Source: Myxococcota bacterium (lineage in GTDB: Bacteria > Myxococcota_A > UBA9160 > PR03). Taken from it: DNA of 11,377 nucleotides. The notes below the pieces were generated by a model. The model had not been told where the DNA came from, did not search any database, and saw only the letters and a program-made list of their open reading frames with translations. The DNA is taken from NCBI GenBank assembly GCA_030066475.1, contig JASJBO010000234.1, forward strand, positions 1 through 11,377, read 5' to 3'. A program made the position numbers and the translations under genes. Positions 1-6,294 of the stretch are shown here, one piece after another (position 1 is the stretch's first letter; every line of letters begins with the position of its first letter).

Positions 1-305
1 GCGTCGAAGATCGAGTCGAGGTCGTCCTCGATCGGCAGCACGAAGCACGCGGCGAGCTGGCCGAGCCGTGTGCCCGCATTCATCAGGGTCGGCGAGTTGG
101 GCAGGAACTCGCGGCGCTCGATCGCCGCGAAGAACGCCTGCTCCCAGCGGCCCACCTCGCCGCCGAACTCCTTCTCGGCCGCCGCCACGCCGGCGGCGAC
201 CCGACGGCACAGGCCCTCCCAGTCCTCGACCAGCGCGCCCTCGGGATCGCGGATCAGGTAGCGGGCCTCGAGGACCCGCTGCGCGTTGGGGGACAGGGGG
301 GGCAT
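1..305 (-). CDS. nrdJ: Adenosylcobalamin-dependent (class II) ribonucleotide reductase, N-terminal part
   Basis: This gene runs off the left edge, so only about the first 101 residues are visible. The family reduces ribonucleotides to deoxyribonucleotides in the cytoplasm using a coenzyme-B12 radical, without needing oxygen. Recognition rests on the conserved N-terminal pattern: RYLIRD near residues 15-20, FLPNSPTLMNAGT at about 67-79, then LGQLAACFVLPIEDDLDSIF at 81-100. C87 lies where class II enzymes have the first active-site cysteine. I chose the ATG at 303-305 because it lies a normal distance before RYLIRD. No clear Shine-Dalgarno precedes it, and an in-frame TTG four codons upstream is possible. 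The gene is divergent from mch, and a truncated copy of the window's repeat family lies in its leader. The truncation is due to the window edge. Confidence 0.88.
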   Translation of the reverse strand, partial: MPPLSPNAQRVLEARYLIRDPEGALVEDWEGLCRRVAAGVAAAEKEFGGEVGRWEQAFFAAIERREFLPNSPTLMNAGTRLGQLAACFVLPIEDDLDSIFD

Positions 306-453
306 CGGGCTGGACAAGCTAGCTGATCGACTTCGCTCGCCTTCGGTTCGCCCCGCCGGGTCGGGCGAGGGAGTCGACGGGCCCCGCGGGGGGCGCCCGC
401 TGCGGCCTCCGCTACATTGCGCGGCCCTTCCCCACGCCGAGGAGGAGCGCATC
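306..453. promoter_or_regulatory. Divergent intergenic region between nrdJ and mch
   Basis: This 148-bp gap must hold the promoters of both flanking genes. A repeat remnant lies near its nrdJ side. A dense GC palindrome region (CCCCGCGGGG at about 382-391, GGGCGCCC at about 391-398) lies in the middle. TACATT at 413-418 is a weak -10 candidate for mch, but I find no convincing -35. GGAGGAG at 441-447 is the ribosome binding site that decides the mch start. Confidence 0.4.
322..353 (-). repeat. Truncated copy (copy 6) of the intergenic repeat family
   Basis: Read on the minus strand, this contains GCGAACC-GAA-GGCGAGC followed by GAAGTC and GATCAG. It matches the second stem and 3' flank of the copies at 1567-1768 and 4754-4905, where the same part reads GCGAGCC-GMA-GGCGAGC, GAAGTC and CATCAG. 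The first hairpin is missing. It is the only copy on the minus strand and lies about 20 bases upstream of the nrdJ start, inside its probable leader. Confidence 0.65.
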
Positions 454-1566
454 TTGTCGGACCAGCCGCGCGTGATCCGCAAGCAGATCGGGAACTTCCT
501 CGAGGACTTCGTCCCGGGCGCCGTGTTCCGCCACAAGGGCGGCAAGACCGTGACCGACGGCCTGTTCACGACGTTCACCGAGTTCACGATGACGACCAAC
601 CCGCTCAGCAAGAACGCGCGCTACGCGCGCGCCTACGGCTTCGACGGTCTGGTCTGCCCGCCCGGGCTCGTGATGCTGGTCGCCTTCAGCCAGACGGTGG
701 AGGACGTCTCCGAGAACGCCCGCGCCAACCTCGAGTACATCGACATGCGCTTCGGTGCGCCGGTCTACGTCGGCGACACGGTCGAGGTCGAGACCAAGGT
801 GCTCGGCGTCACGCCCTCCAAGAGCCGGCCCAACCTGGGCGTGGTGCACGTGCAGTCGACCGCGCGCAAGAACCTGGGCGCCGCCGACGAGGCCGTGGTG
901 CTGACCTGGCAGCGCAAGGTGCAGGTGTGGAAGCGCGACGAGAGCGCCGAGCTGCACCCCGGCACGGCCGACCCGGACCCGATCGAGTGCGACCTGTGGC
1001 TGCCCGAGCACGACCCGGGCGTCGACTACAAGTCGATGGCGCACCTCTCGAACGCCGACACCTACTTCGAGGACTTCGAGCCGGGCACCCGGATCGAGCA
1101 CTCGCGCGGCCGCACCATGACCTCGGAGCACATCCAGCTCACGGCGGTGCTCGACAACACCAGCCAGGTGCACTGCAACCAGTACATGATCGACCTGAAC
1201 CCCAAGCAGTACGTGGGCGGCGAGCTGATCATCTTCGGCGGCATCCCGTTCGTGCTGTGCCTGGGCCTGTCGTGCCCGAACGTGGGCGACAACGCCGTGG
1301 GCGACCTGATCTACCGCACCGGGCGCCACACCGCCCCGCTGTTCGCCGGCGACACCGTGTTCGCCGCCACCGAGATCCTCGACAAGCACGACCTGGTCGA
1401 GCGCGAGGACCTCGGCGTGATCGAGACGCGACTCCACGGCCACAAGTTCGTGCGCGCGAAGGAGGGCGACGATCCCGATCCCGAGGCGCCCGAGGGCTGG
1501 CGCAAGGTGCCGATCTTCGAGCTCGACCGCGACGTCGTCGTCAAGCGCCGCAGCCACTACGGGTAG
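454..1566 (+). CDS. mch: Mesaconyl-CoA hydratase (beta-methylmalyl-CoA dehydratase), double hot-dog MaoC family
   Basis: Mch interconverts mesaconyl-CoA and beta-methylmalyl-CoA, the late hydration step of the ethylmalonyl-CoA pathway; the product is cleaved by an Mcl-type lyase such as the one at 8703. The predicted protein has 370 residues, slightly longer than the roughly 340-residue Rhodobacter enzyme. Two MaoC-like hot-dog halves are visible, at about 14-160 and 203-365, each opening with an F-EDF-PG pattern. Family marks include ANLEYIDMRFGAPVYVGDT at 91-109, NTSQVHCN at 235-242 (Mch has NT-x-RVHFN) and SGRHT/FAGDT-like TGRHTAPLFAGDT at 289-301. I chose TTG at 454 because GGAGGAG sits six bases upstream and the homology begins about 14 residues later; the in-frame extension back to about 286 runs through leader and repeat sequence. 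The stop codon abuts the tandem repeats. Confidence 0.88.
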   Translation: MSDQPRVIRKQIGNFLEDFVPGAVFRHKGGKTVTDGLFTTFTEFTMTTNPLSKNARYARAYGFDGLVCPPGLVMLVAFSQTVEDVSENARANLEYIDMRFGAPVYVGDTVEVETKVLGVTPSKSRPNLGVVHVQSTARKNLGAADEAVVLTWQRKVQVWKRDESAELHPGTADPDPIECDLWLPEHDPGVDYKSMAHLSNADTYFEDFEPGTRIEHSRGRTMTSEHIQLTAVLDNTSQVHCNQYMIDLNPKQYVGGELIIFGGIPFVLCLGLSCPNVGDNAVGDLIYRTGRHTAPLFAGDTVFAATEILDKHDLVEREDLGVIETRLHGHKFVRAKEGDDPDPEAPEGWRKVPIFELDRDVVVKRRSHYG

Positions 1567-1667
1567 CGCAAGCGCAGCCGCGCAGCGGCGAAGCGCGCAG
1601 CGAGCCGCAGGCGAGCGAAGTCCATCAGACCGTCTTCGCGCAGCTCCGAGCCCCGGGACGGCACCCC
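1567..1667 (+). repeat. 101-bp intergenic repeat unit, copy 1
   Basis: The unit begins on the base after the mch stop codon. It holds two potential hairpins. The first is GCCGC (1577-1581), loop GCA, GCGGC (1585-1589). The second is GCGAGCC (1600-1606), loop GCA, GGCGAGC (1610-1616), whose stem has a tandem A-G/G-A mismatch. Then come GAAGTCCATCAG and a tail of about 40 bases ending GGCACCCC. There is no T-run, so it is not a classical intrinsic terminator, although its place between convergent genes would suit transcript-end protection. Confidence 0.85.
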
Positions 1668-1768
1668 CGCAAGCGCAGCCGCGCAGCGGCGGAGCGCGCA
1701 GCGAGCCGCAGGCGAGCGAAGTCCATCAGACCGTCTTCGCGCAGCTACGAGCCCCGGGACGGCACCCT
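1668..1768 (+). repeat. 101-bp intergenic repeat unit, copy 2
   Basis: This is an exact-length tandem duplicate of the preceding unit. By my alignment the two differ at only three of 101 positions (A/G in the spacer between hairpins, C/A in the tail, C/T at the last base). Its last two bases overlap the TAG stop codon (minus strand, 1767-1769) of the wax ester synthase gene. The two units therefore fill the entire space between two convergent stop codons. The near identity implies recent duplication or ongoing homogenisation. Confidence 0.88.
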
Positions 1769-3158
1769 AGCCCGCTCGGTGCACCACGCCGTTCGCGGCC
1801 GCCTCGAGCTCCTCGAGGGCCGGCTCGAAGTGGGCCGCCAGCTCCCAGGGGTCGGCGACCAGCGCGGGGTCGACCAGGATGCCCACGTCGATGCGGTCGC
1901 AGTAGCTCACCAGCGTGATGTTCAGGCCCTGCCCGGGGGCCAGCATCGACATCGGCATCATCGACTCGACGCGCGCGCCGCCCAGGTAGATGGGCACGGG
2001 CGTCCCGCGCACGTTCGAGACCACCAGGTTGCCGGGCAGAGGGCCGGCGTCGCCGAGCTGGCCGACGGTGCGCGCCAGGAGCTGCGCCGCGCCCGGGGTC
2101 AGGGACTCGCCGACGGCCGCGAGCCAGTCGAAGCTGCCGCGCGAGACCCCCTGCTTGGCGCGCTGCGCGCTGGCGTGGATCGCACGCAGGCGTTCGGCCG
2201 GGTCGTCGAGATCGGTCGCGAGCGACACGGCCATGTTGGTGATCTCGTTGCCGAGCCCGTCCTGGTCGCCGCGTTTCGACACCGGACAGAGCGCGGCGAG
2301 CGGCTGGTCCGGCAGCTCGGAGCGCTCGCGCAGCCAGCGGCGCAGCGCCGAGCCGACCAGGGCGAGCACCACGTCGTTGACCGTCACGTCGAAGTGCTTC
2401 TTGAGGTCGCGCAGGCGCTCGAAGGAGAGGGACGCCGTCGCGAGCGCGCGCCGGCGCCCGACGCTGCGATTGAAGGCGAGGCGCGGCACGGGCTCCGGCG
2501 CGGGGCGCGCGGCGCCCGCCAGGTCGCGCATGCCGCGGCCGAGGTGACCGAGCAGGCGCCCCGGGCGGGCGACCGCGTTCTGCGCCGCGCGCGTCCAGAC
2601 CTCCAGCGCGCCGGGCGGGGCGGGCGGGGCCTCGCGGAACCCCTCCGGAATCTGCGGGGTGGCCGCGTCGGGCGTGAGGTCGGCCATCACCGCCGCCATG
2701 CCGTTGCCACTGCTGCCGTCGAGCAGGCAGTGGTGCGCCTTGAGGTAGAGCGCGAAGCGTCCGTCGGCGAGCCCTTCGATGCACCACGCCTCCCAGAGCG
2801 GTCGCGTGCGATCGAGCGGCTGCATGTGGAGCCGCGAGGCGAGTGCGGCGAGCTGCTGCGGCGTTCCCGGTGCAGGGACCGCGCCGTGGACGATGTGCTC
2901 GAGCGGATCGTAGTCCTCCGCCGGCACCCAGTAGGGGCGGTCGAGATCGAGCGGCACCGACTGGAGCTTCCAGCCGAAGCGCGGCACCAGGGCCAGGCGG
3001 GCCGCGATGTGCTCGCGCAGGTCGTGGACCCGGAAGCCGGGGCGGCTGCTGGGATCGAGGACCATCAGGGCCCCTACGTGTGCGCCCGAGGCGGGCGTCT
3101 CGATCGAGAGGAAGACGGCGTCACCGTCCGCGAGCTGGTGGGGATGGCGGGGGTCCAT
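1767..3158 (-). CDS. Wax ester synthase / diacylglycerol O-acyltransferase (WS/DGAT family)
   Basis: WS/DGAT enzymes transfer the acyl group of acyl-CoA to fatty alcohols or diacylglycerol, making wax esters or triacylglycerol for storage, usually at the inner membrane. The protein has 463 residues, the usual family size. The catalytic motif HHCLLDG is at 142-148 (canonical HHxxxDG). Other marks are RPLWE at 119-123, NDVVLA at 261-266 and SNVRGTP at 381-387 (usual SNVPGP), followed by GLNITLVSYCDRIDVGI at 411-427. I chose the ATG at 3156-3158 because GGAG lies about eight bases upstream; an in-frame TTG at 3206 falls inside the probable promoter. It is divergent from a TetR-family gene that may repress it. 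Substrate choice between alcohols and diacylglycerol cannot be read from sequence. Confidence 0.92.
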   Translation of the reverse strand: MDPRHPHQLADGDAVFLSIETPASGAHVGALMVLDPSSRPGFRVHDLREHIAARLALVPRFGWKLQSVPLDLDRPYWVPAEDYDPLEHIVHGAVPAPGTPQQLAALASRLHMQPLDRTRPLWEAWCIEGLADGRFALYLKAHHCLLDGSSGNGMAAVMADLTPDAATPQIPEGFREAPPAPPGALEVWTRAAQNAVARPGRLLGHLGRGMRDLAGAARPAPEPVPRLAFNRSVGRRRALATASLSFERLRDLKKHFDVTVNDVVLALVGSALRRWLRERSELPDQPLAALCPVSKRGDQDGLGNEITNMAVSLATDLDDPAERLRAIHASAQRAKQGVSRGSFDWLAAVGESLTPGAAQLLARTVGQLGDAGPLPGNLVVSNVRGTPVPIYLGGARVESMMPMSMLAPGQGLNITLVSYCDRIDVGILVDPALVADPWELAAHFEPALEELEAAANGVVHRAG

Positions 3159-3195
3159 CGCGCGGGCTCCGAGCTGGAAAACCTCGATTACCCAG

Positions 3196-3225
3196 AATAT
3201 AAGCAATTGGTTGCATCTAGGTGAA
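3196..3225 (-). promoter_or_regulatory. Probable sigma70-type promoter of the wax ester synthase gene
   Basis: Read on the minus strand, TTCACC (3225-3220, four of six matches to TTGACA) is followed by an 18-base spacer and TATATT (3201-3196, five of six matches to TATAAT). This would start transcription near 3189, about 30 bases before the chosen ATG at 3158. It lies in an AT-rich island (about 3178-3245) that stands out sharply in this GC-rich window. Confidence 0.5.
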
Positions 3226-3356
3226 CAAAGATTCTACCGATGAGTTCGGCATCTTGGAGATCTCCGTTGCGAACGCTGACGGAATTCGCGCGGTGCCCCG
3301 TTGCGCTTTGCGGGAGACCTCAGGAGAATGCGAGTTCTCTGGGGAGGAACCCGGGC
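3226..3356 (+). promoter_or_regulatory. Leader/operator region upstream of the TetR-family gene
   Basis: This is the rest of the divergent gap. It holds a perfect 10-bp palindrome, GGAGATCTCC, at 3256-3265, and a GCGAA/TTCGC inverted pair at about 3270-3290. Either is a possible operator, since TetR-type regulators usually bind such symmetry between themselves and a divergent target. GGGGAGGA at 3341-3348 is the ribosome binding site that decides the TTG start at 3357. No clear plus-strand -35/-10 pair was found. Confidence 0.35.
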
Positions 3357-4010
3357 TTGCCGCGAGCGCGCAACAAGTCGAAGGTCGCCGCCGCGCGGGC
3401 GCGGATGTACCGCGACCTCGTCTTCGAGTGCGCCGAGCGCGTGTTCGCCGAGGAGGGCTTCAACGAGAGCACGATGCAGGATCTCGCCGCCGAGGCCGGC
3501 ATCTCGCTCAAGACCCTCTACGCCACCTTCCCGGGCAAGGACGACATCTACCGCGAGATCCTGGCCGAGCGCGGGGCCGGCCTGCTGGAGGCGATCGCTT
3601 CGGTCCACCGGGCGAGCGGATCGGCGCTCGAGCGCCTCGGCGTCGGGGTGCGCGGGATCGTGGCGTACCTGGTCGAGAACCCGCGCTTCTTCCGGATCAT
3701 CCTCCAGGAGGGTCGCGCCTGGGGTCTGGACCCGCGCGGCCAGGCCGCCCGCGAGAGCTGGAAGGCGGGCCTCGCCGCCGTGCGCGGGGTGCTGGTGCAG
3801 GGCATCGAGTCGGGCGAGTTCCTGCCGGCGGACCCGGACCTGCTCGCGCCGACCGTGATCGCGATCCTCCAGGTGCAGCTCGCCGGCCTGCTCGAGCGCG
3901 ACCGCGCATCGAGTGCAGACGCCATCGCCGACGAGATCCTGGGCAGCCTGTGTCGCCTGCTGTGCGGCGAGCCGTCGGTGGAGCGCGGCGCTGACCGAGC
4001 TCAGGGGTAG
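3357..4010 (+). CDS. TetR/AcrR-family transcriptional regulator
   Basis: This is a 217-residue one-component regulator of typical TetR size. The N-terminal DNA-binding domain spans about 17-63, with the helix-turn-helix in MQDLAAEAGISLKTLYATFPGKDDIY (40-65), a strong family signature. The C-terminal ligand-binding and dimerisation domain is helical and gives no specific ligand. I chose TTG at 3357 because GAGGA lies eight bases upstream and the protein then begins as M-PRARNKSK, a normal TetR N-terminus. An ATG at 3240 would add 39 residues without homology. It is divergent from the wax ester synthase gene, which makes acyl-CoA or a related lipid a reasonable effector guess. It ends with a 10-bp tail-to-tail overlap with the DUF899 gene. 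Confidence 0.9.
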   Translation: MPRARNKSKVAAARARMYRDLVFECAERVFAEEGFNESTMQDLAAEAGISLKTLYATFPGKDDIYREILAERGAGLLEAIASVHRASGSALERLGVGVRGIVAYLVENPRFFRIILQEGRAWGLDPRGQAARESWKAGLAAVRGVLVQGIESGEFLPADPDLLAPTVIAILQVQLAGLLERDRASSADAIADEILGSLCRLLCGEPSVERGADRAQG

Positions 4011-4657
4011 GAGCGGCTCGGCATGAACTCCCCGCGCCCGTCGGGCGTGAGGTCGAAGAAGTGCCAGACCGGCGAGAGCAGGTCCATGCCGTTCCAGTGG
4101 CCCGGGGCCATCATCGCGCACTGCGTGTAGAAGTGGCGCAAGCCGCCATCCTGGGTGCGCGCGAACACCGAGACGCCGGGCAGCTGGTTGCCGTCGGGCG
4201 TCTGCATCCGGAGGTCGGTCTTGAAGCCGTTGCCGGTGCTCGACAGCAGCCGCAGCGCGTCGCTCCAGCCGCGCTCGCGCGCCCAGGCGCGGAACGGTCC
4301 GATCTCGACCTCGGCCACCACGCCGAAGTTGGCGCGCTGGCGGATCGGCTCCACCAGGCCCGCATAGCCGTCCGCCCACATCGTGCACATCGGGCACGGC
4401 TCGCTCTGGGCCCCGCCGTACATGAAGTGCATCAGCACCAGCGGCTTGTCGGGATCGTCGAACAGCTCCGACAGCTTCACGGCACGGGCGTCGTCGCCCT
4501 CGCGGAACTCGTAGTCGCGAACCTCGGTGTCGAGCGGCAGCTTGCGCCGCAGCGCGGCGACCGCCTTCACCTGGTCCTTCAGCGCGATCTCCGCCTCGAG
4601 CAGCTCCGCCCGCAGCTTCCCGTACTCGGCACTCTCGTTCTCGAGCCGCTTGGCCAT
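4001..4657 (-). CDS. DUF899 family thioredoxin-like protein
   Basis: This 218-residue cytoplasmic protein has no demonstrated reaction; DUF899 members are thioredoxin-fold proteins of uncertain function. A charged, helical N-terminus (about 8-40) is followed by a DYEF segment at 48-51. A redox-like CPMC motif sits at 88-91 in the context GGAQSEPCPMCTMWADG, where family members usually have a C-P-x-C-x-x-W-A-D pattern. A HFYTQC segment occurs at 175-180. The C-terminus carries the typical W-x-F-F-D-L-TP-x-GR pattern (198-208). I chose ATG at 4655-4657 because GGGAGGG lies six bases upstream. The gene converges on the TetR gene with a 10-bp overlap. There is no signal peptide. Nothing nearby ties it to lipid storage beyond position. 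Confidence 0.85.
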   Translation of the reverse strand: MAKRLENESAEYGKLRAELLEAEIALKDQVKAVAALRRKLPLDTEVRDYEFREGDDARAVKLSELFDDPDKPLVLMHFMYGGAQSEPCPMCTMWADGYAGLVEPIRQRANFGVVAEVEIGPFRAWARERGWSDALRLLSSTGNGFKTDLRMQTPDGNQLPGVSVFARTQDGGLRHFYTQCAMMAPGHWNGMDLLSPVWHFFDLTPDGRGEFMPSRSYP

Positions 4658-4753
4658 GGCGCGCCCTCCCGCCCGGCATCGTACACCCGCGGCGATCGAC
4701 ACGGAAACACCGGCGGCCGGCGCACCAGCGCACACGCCGCGTGCAGGCCCCCC
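4658..4753. other. Upstream region of the DUF899 gene
   Basis: About 96 bases between the DUF899 start and the next repeat unit. Apart from the DUF899 ribosome binding site I see no gene, clear promoter hexamer or terminator. It should contain the DUF899 promoter unless that lies in the repeats. Confidence 0.4.
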
Positions 4754-4852
4754 CGCAAGCGGAGGCGAAGCCGGAGCGCGCAGCGAGCCGAAGGCGAGCG
4801 AAGTCCATCGGGCCGCCAGCGCGCCGGCAACCGGTCCCTACGCGGGCACCTC
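4754..4852 (+). repeat. 99-bp intergenic repeat unit, copy 3
   Basis: Same orientation and plan as copies 1 and 2. It opens with CGCAAGCG, has a first stem GGC-GAA-GCC of different sequence, a second stem GCGAGCC (4783-4789), loop GAA, GGCGAGC (4793-4799), then GAAGTCCATCGG. The diverged tail ends GGGCACCT, comparable to GGCACCCC in copy 1. It is followed directly by copy 4 at a 99-bp period. Confidence 0.8.
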
Positions 4853-4905
4853 CGCAAGCGGAGGCGAAGCCGGAGCGCGCAGCGAGCCGAAGGCGAGCGA
4901 AGTCC
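4853..4905 (+). repeat. Intergenic repeat unit, copy 4 (53-bp core, tail missing)
   Basis: The 53-bp core is identical by eye to the first 53 bases of copy 3. It stops at GAAGTCC, immediately before the stop codon of the ccr-like gene (minus strand, 4906-4908), so the tail seen in other copies is absent. The start also reads as CTCCG-CAAG-CGGAG, a perfect 5-bp hairpin at 4851-4864. Confidence 0.8.
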
Positions 4906-6063
4906 CTACAGCAGGTGCTTCACCGAGTCCGGCATGTCCTGCGCCACCCGGATGATCGGGATGCCGGTCTGCACGTTCGCCTCCATCTCGGCGAACGAGC
5001 GCGGGAGATCCTCGAAGGGGTAGATCTCCTTGTGGATGGTCGGCTTGAACACCTTGCCGTACAGCTCGGTGGCCGCCCAGCAGCCGTCGACCGTCTCGTA
5101 GTGGGTGTGGTCGATGGTCACCTGCTTGACCGACATGAGCGTCGAGTTGTACTCGACGACCTGCGAGAGCTGCCAGCCGGCCGAGACGTTCACGCCCTGG
5201 CGCGCCGACACCGCCAGCCCGGCGCCGAACACCGGACCGCGCAGCATGTCGGCCACGATGTGCATGTTGACGCCGTCGGTGAGCTTCTTGACCTCCTTGC
5301 CGAAGGCCTTGACGTCGTCGGCGCTGGCGAAGCGGTTGAAGGCCTTCTGGTCGATGCCCTGGATGCCGAGCTCCTCGAGCGCGGCCCGGCGCTCGGGGCT
5401 CCCCGAGCAGAAGTACGCGTTGTGACCCTCGGCCTTCGCCAGCATCAAGAAGCACTCGCCCACGCCGCCGCCGAACGACATCACGTTGAGCGTGGCCTGC
5501 TTCTCGCGCGACACCTTGAGCCGGTAGATGGCCAGCGCGCGGCGCCACATGTGGTAGGCGGTGGGCGCGCGCAGGGGCAGCGCGGCGATCTGCCACAGGT
5601 TGAGCCCGCAGTCGAGCGGCGCCTTCACCAGCTGCCAGTCCTCGACGACGGCCTCCTCGCCGTACCAGCCCACCGAGTCGGGGGCGTCGTAGGCCCAGAT
5701 GCGGATCGGGTAGCCGTAGATGTCCGGGGCGCCGTTGCAGTGGGTGATCACCACGTCGCCCACCGCGAACTTCTCGACGTTGTCCCCGACGGCGATCACC
5801 TCGCCCACCGCCGAGTTGCCGGGGAAGATCTTGCCGCCGCGGATGTCGGCGATGTTGACGGTGTCGGCGAGCGCGGCGTGGTTGATGTTGTGCTCGCCCG
5901 AGACGGCGAGGATGCGCATGTGGACGTCGCCCGGGCCCATCTCGCGCAGCTCGCTGGTGTCCAGTTGGACGACCCGCGCGATGTCGAAGGCGTCGGCGTC
6001 GCCGGCCGTGCGCTCGTGCTCGGCGGCAATGGCGTCGGTGCTGATGGCAAAGGCTCGCGGCAT
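4906..6063 (-). CDS. ccr: Crotonyl-CoA carboxylase/reductase-like medium-chain reductase
   Basis: Ccr reductively carboxylates crotonyl-CoA to ethylmalonyl-CoA with NADPH and CO2, the defining step of the ethylmalonyl-CoA pathway. The 385-residue protein is an MDR-superfamily enzyme with features close to Ccr: EHNIN at 58-62 aligning with the GVNYN region of Ccr, GDVVITHCN at 102-110, RIWAYDAPD at 121-129 (Ccr has RIWGYETPD), a Rossmann GGGVG at 198-202, GVNMHIV at 264-270 (Ccr GINVDMV), and DHTHYE at 318-323 near the expected catalytic His. It is shorter than typical Ccr (about 430 residues), lacking much of the N-terminal extension, and diverges in the middle. A reductase on another enoyl-CoA is therefore possible. 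Start ATG at 6061-6063 has GGAG seven bases upstream. It is divergent from the CoA-ligase/lyase operon, which supports a shared pathway. Confidence 0.68.
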   Translation of the reverse strand: MPRAFAISTDAIAAEHERTAGDADAFDIARVVQLDTSELREMGPGDVHMRILAVSGEHNINHAALADTVNIADIRGGKIFPGNSAVGEVIAVGDNVEKFAVGDVVITHCNGAPDIYGYPIRIWAYDAPDSVGWYGEEAVVEDWQLVKAPLDCGLNLWQIAALPLRAPTAYHMWRRALAIYRLKVSREKQATLNVMSFGGGVGECFLMLAKAEGHNAYFCSGSPERRAALEELGIQGIDQKAFNRFASADDVKAFGKEVKKLTDGVNMHIVADMLRGPVFGAGLAVSARQGVNVSAGWQLSQVVEYNSTLMSVKQVTIDHTHYETVDGCWAATELYGKVFKPTIHKEIYPFEDLPRSFAEMEANVQTGIPIIRVAQDMPDSVKHLL

Positions 6064-6294
6064 CGGGGATCTCCGGCTGAGGATTCGAGGTGGCCGGCGA
6101 TGATAGCTTCCCGGTGGGGCAGCTCCAGCCGCCATCGCCTTGCCCGCATTCCGGAAAAGCGTTAGCGTCCGCGCGCTTACGGGCCCGCGCCGAGGCCCCG
6201 TGCCGAGGCAATCGGGCCGCTGTGTCCTGTCGAGCGAGCGGCCTGCGCCACCGGCTGGCGGCGGGCCGGCGCCGGAACGAGTCCGCGAGGTTCC
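6064..6294. promoter_or_regulatory. Divergent promoter region between the ccr-like gene and the CoA-ligase operon
   Basis: On the minus strand TATCAT (6105-6100, five of six to TATAAT) lies about 37 bases before the ccr-like ATG and is the best -10 candidate; its -35 is poor. On the plus strand TTGCCC (about 6140-6145), a 17-base spacer and TAGCGT form a weak promoter with a leader of about 130 bases. The palindrome TTCCGGAA at 6149-6156 lies within that spacer, a position where a bound regulator would interfere. A direct repeat GCCGAGGC occurs at 6189-6196 and 6202-6209. GAGG at 6287-6290 is the ribosome binding site of the next gene. Confidence 0.4.

Noticed and set aside
412..1557. Long open frame antisense to mch (and similar antisense frames across the window)
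   Set aside because: In DNA this GC-rich, stop codons are rare in shadow frames. The translation is a low-complexity mix of Arg, Ala, Val, His and Leu with no recognisable domain, while the sense frame encodes a clear Mch.
1567..1768. CRISPR array or intrinsic terminator
   Set aside because: Units are contiguous, about 100 bp, with no alternating repeat-spacer pattern and no cas genes. The hairpins lack a following T-run.
417..3224. Very long plus-strand frame of 935 codons crossing mch, the repeats and the wax ester synthase gene
   Set aside because: It runs out of frame through mch and antisense to the WS/DGAT gene, both strongly supported. Its translation is dominated by Arg, Gly and Ala.
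1567..4905. Insertion sequence or composite transposon around the WS/DGAT block
   Set aside because: The flanking repeats encode no transposase, show no terminal inverted repeats and no evident target-site duplication. A recombination module remains possible and is reported as such.
6230..6275. Riboswitch-like leader before the CoA-ligase operon
   Set aside because: The leader is long and GC-rich and can fold, but I recognise no known riboswitch core, for example no cobalamin B12-box-like conserved segment.
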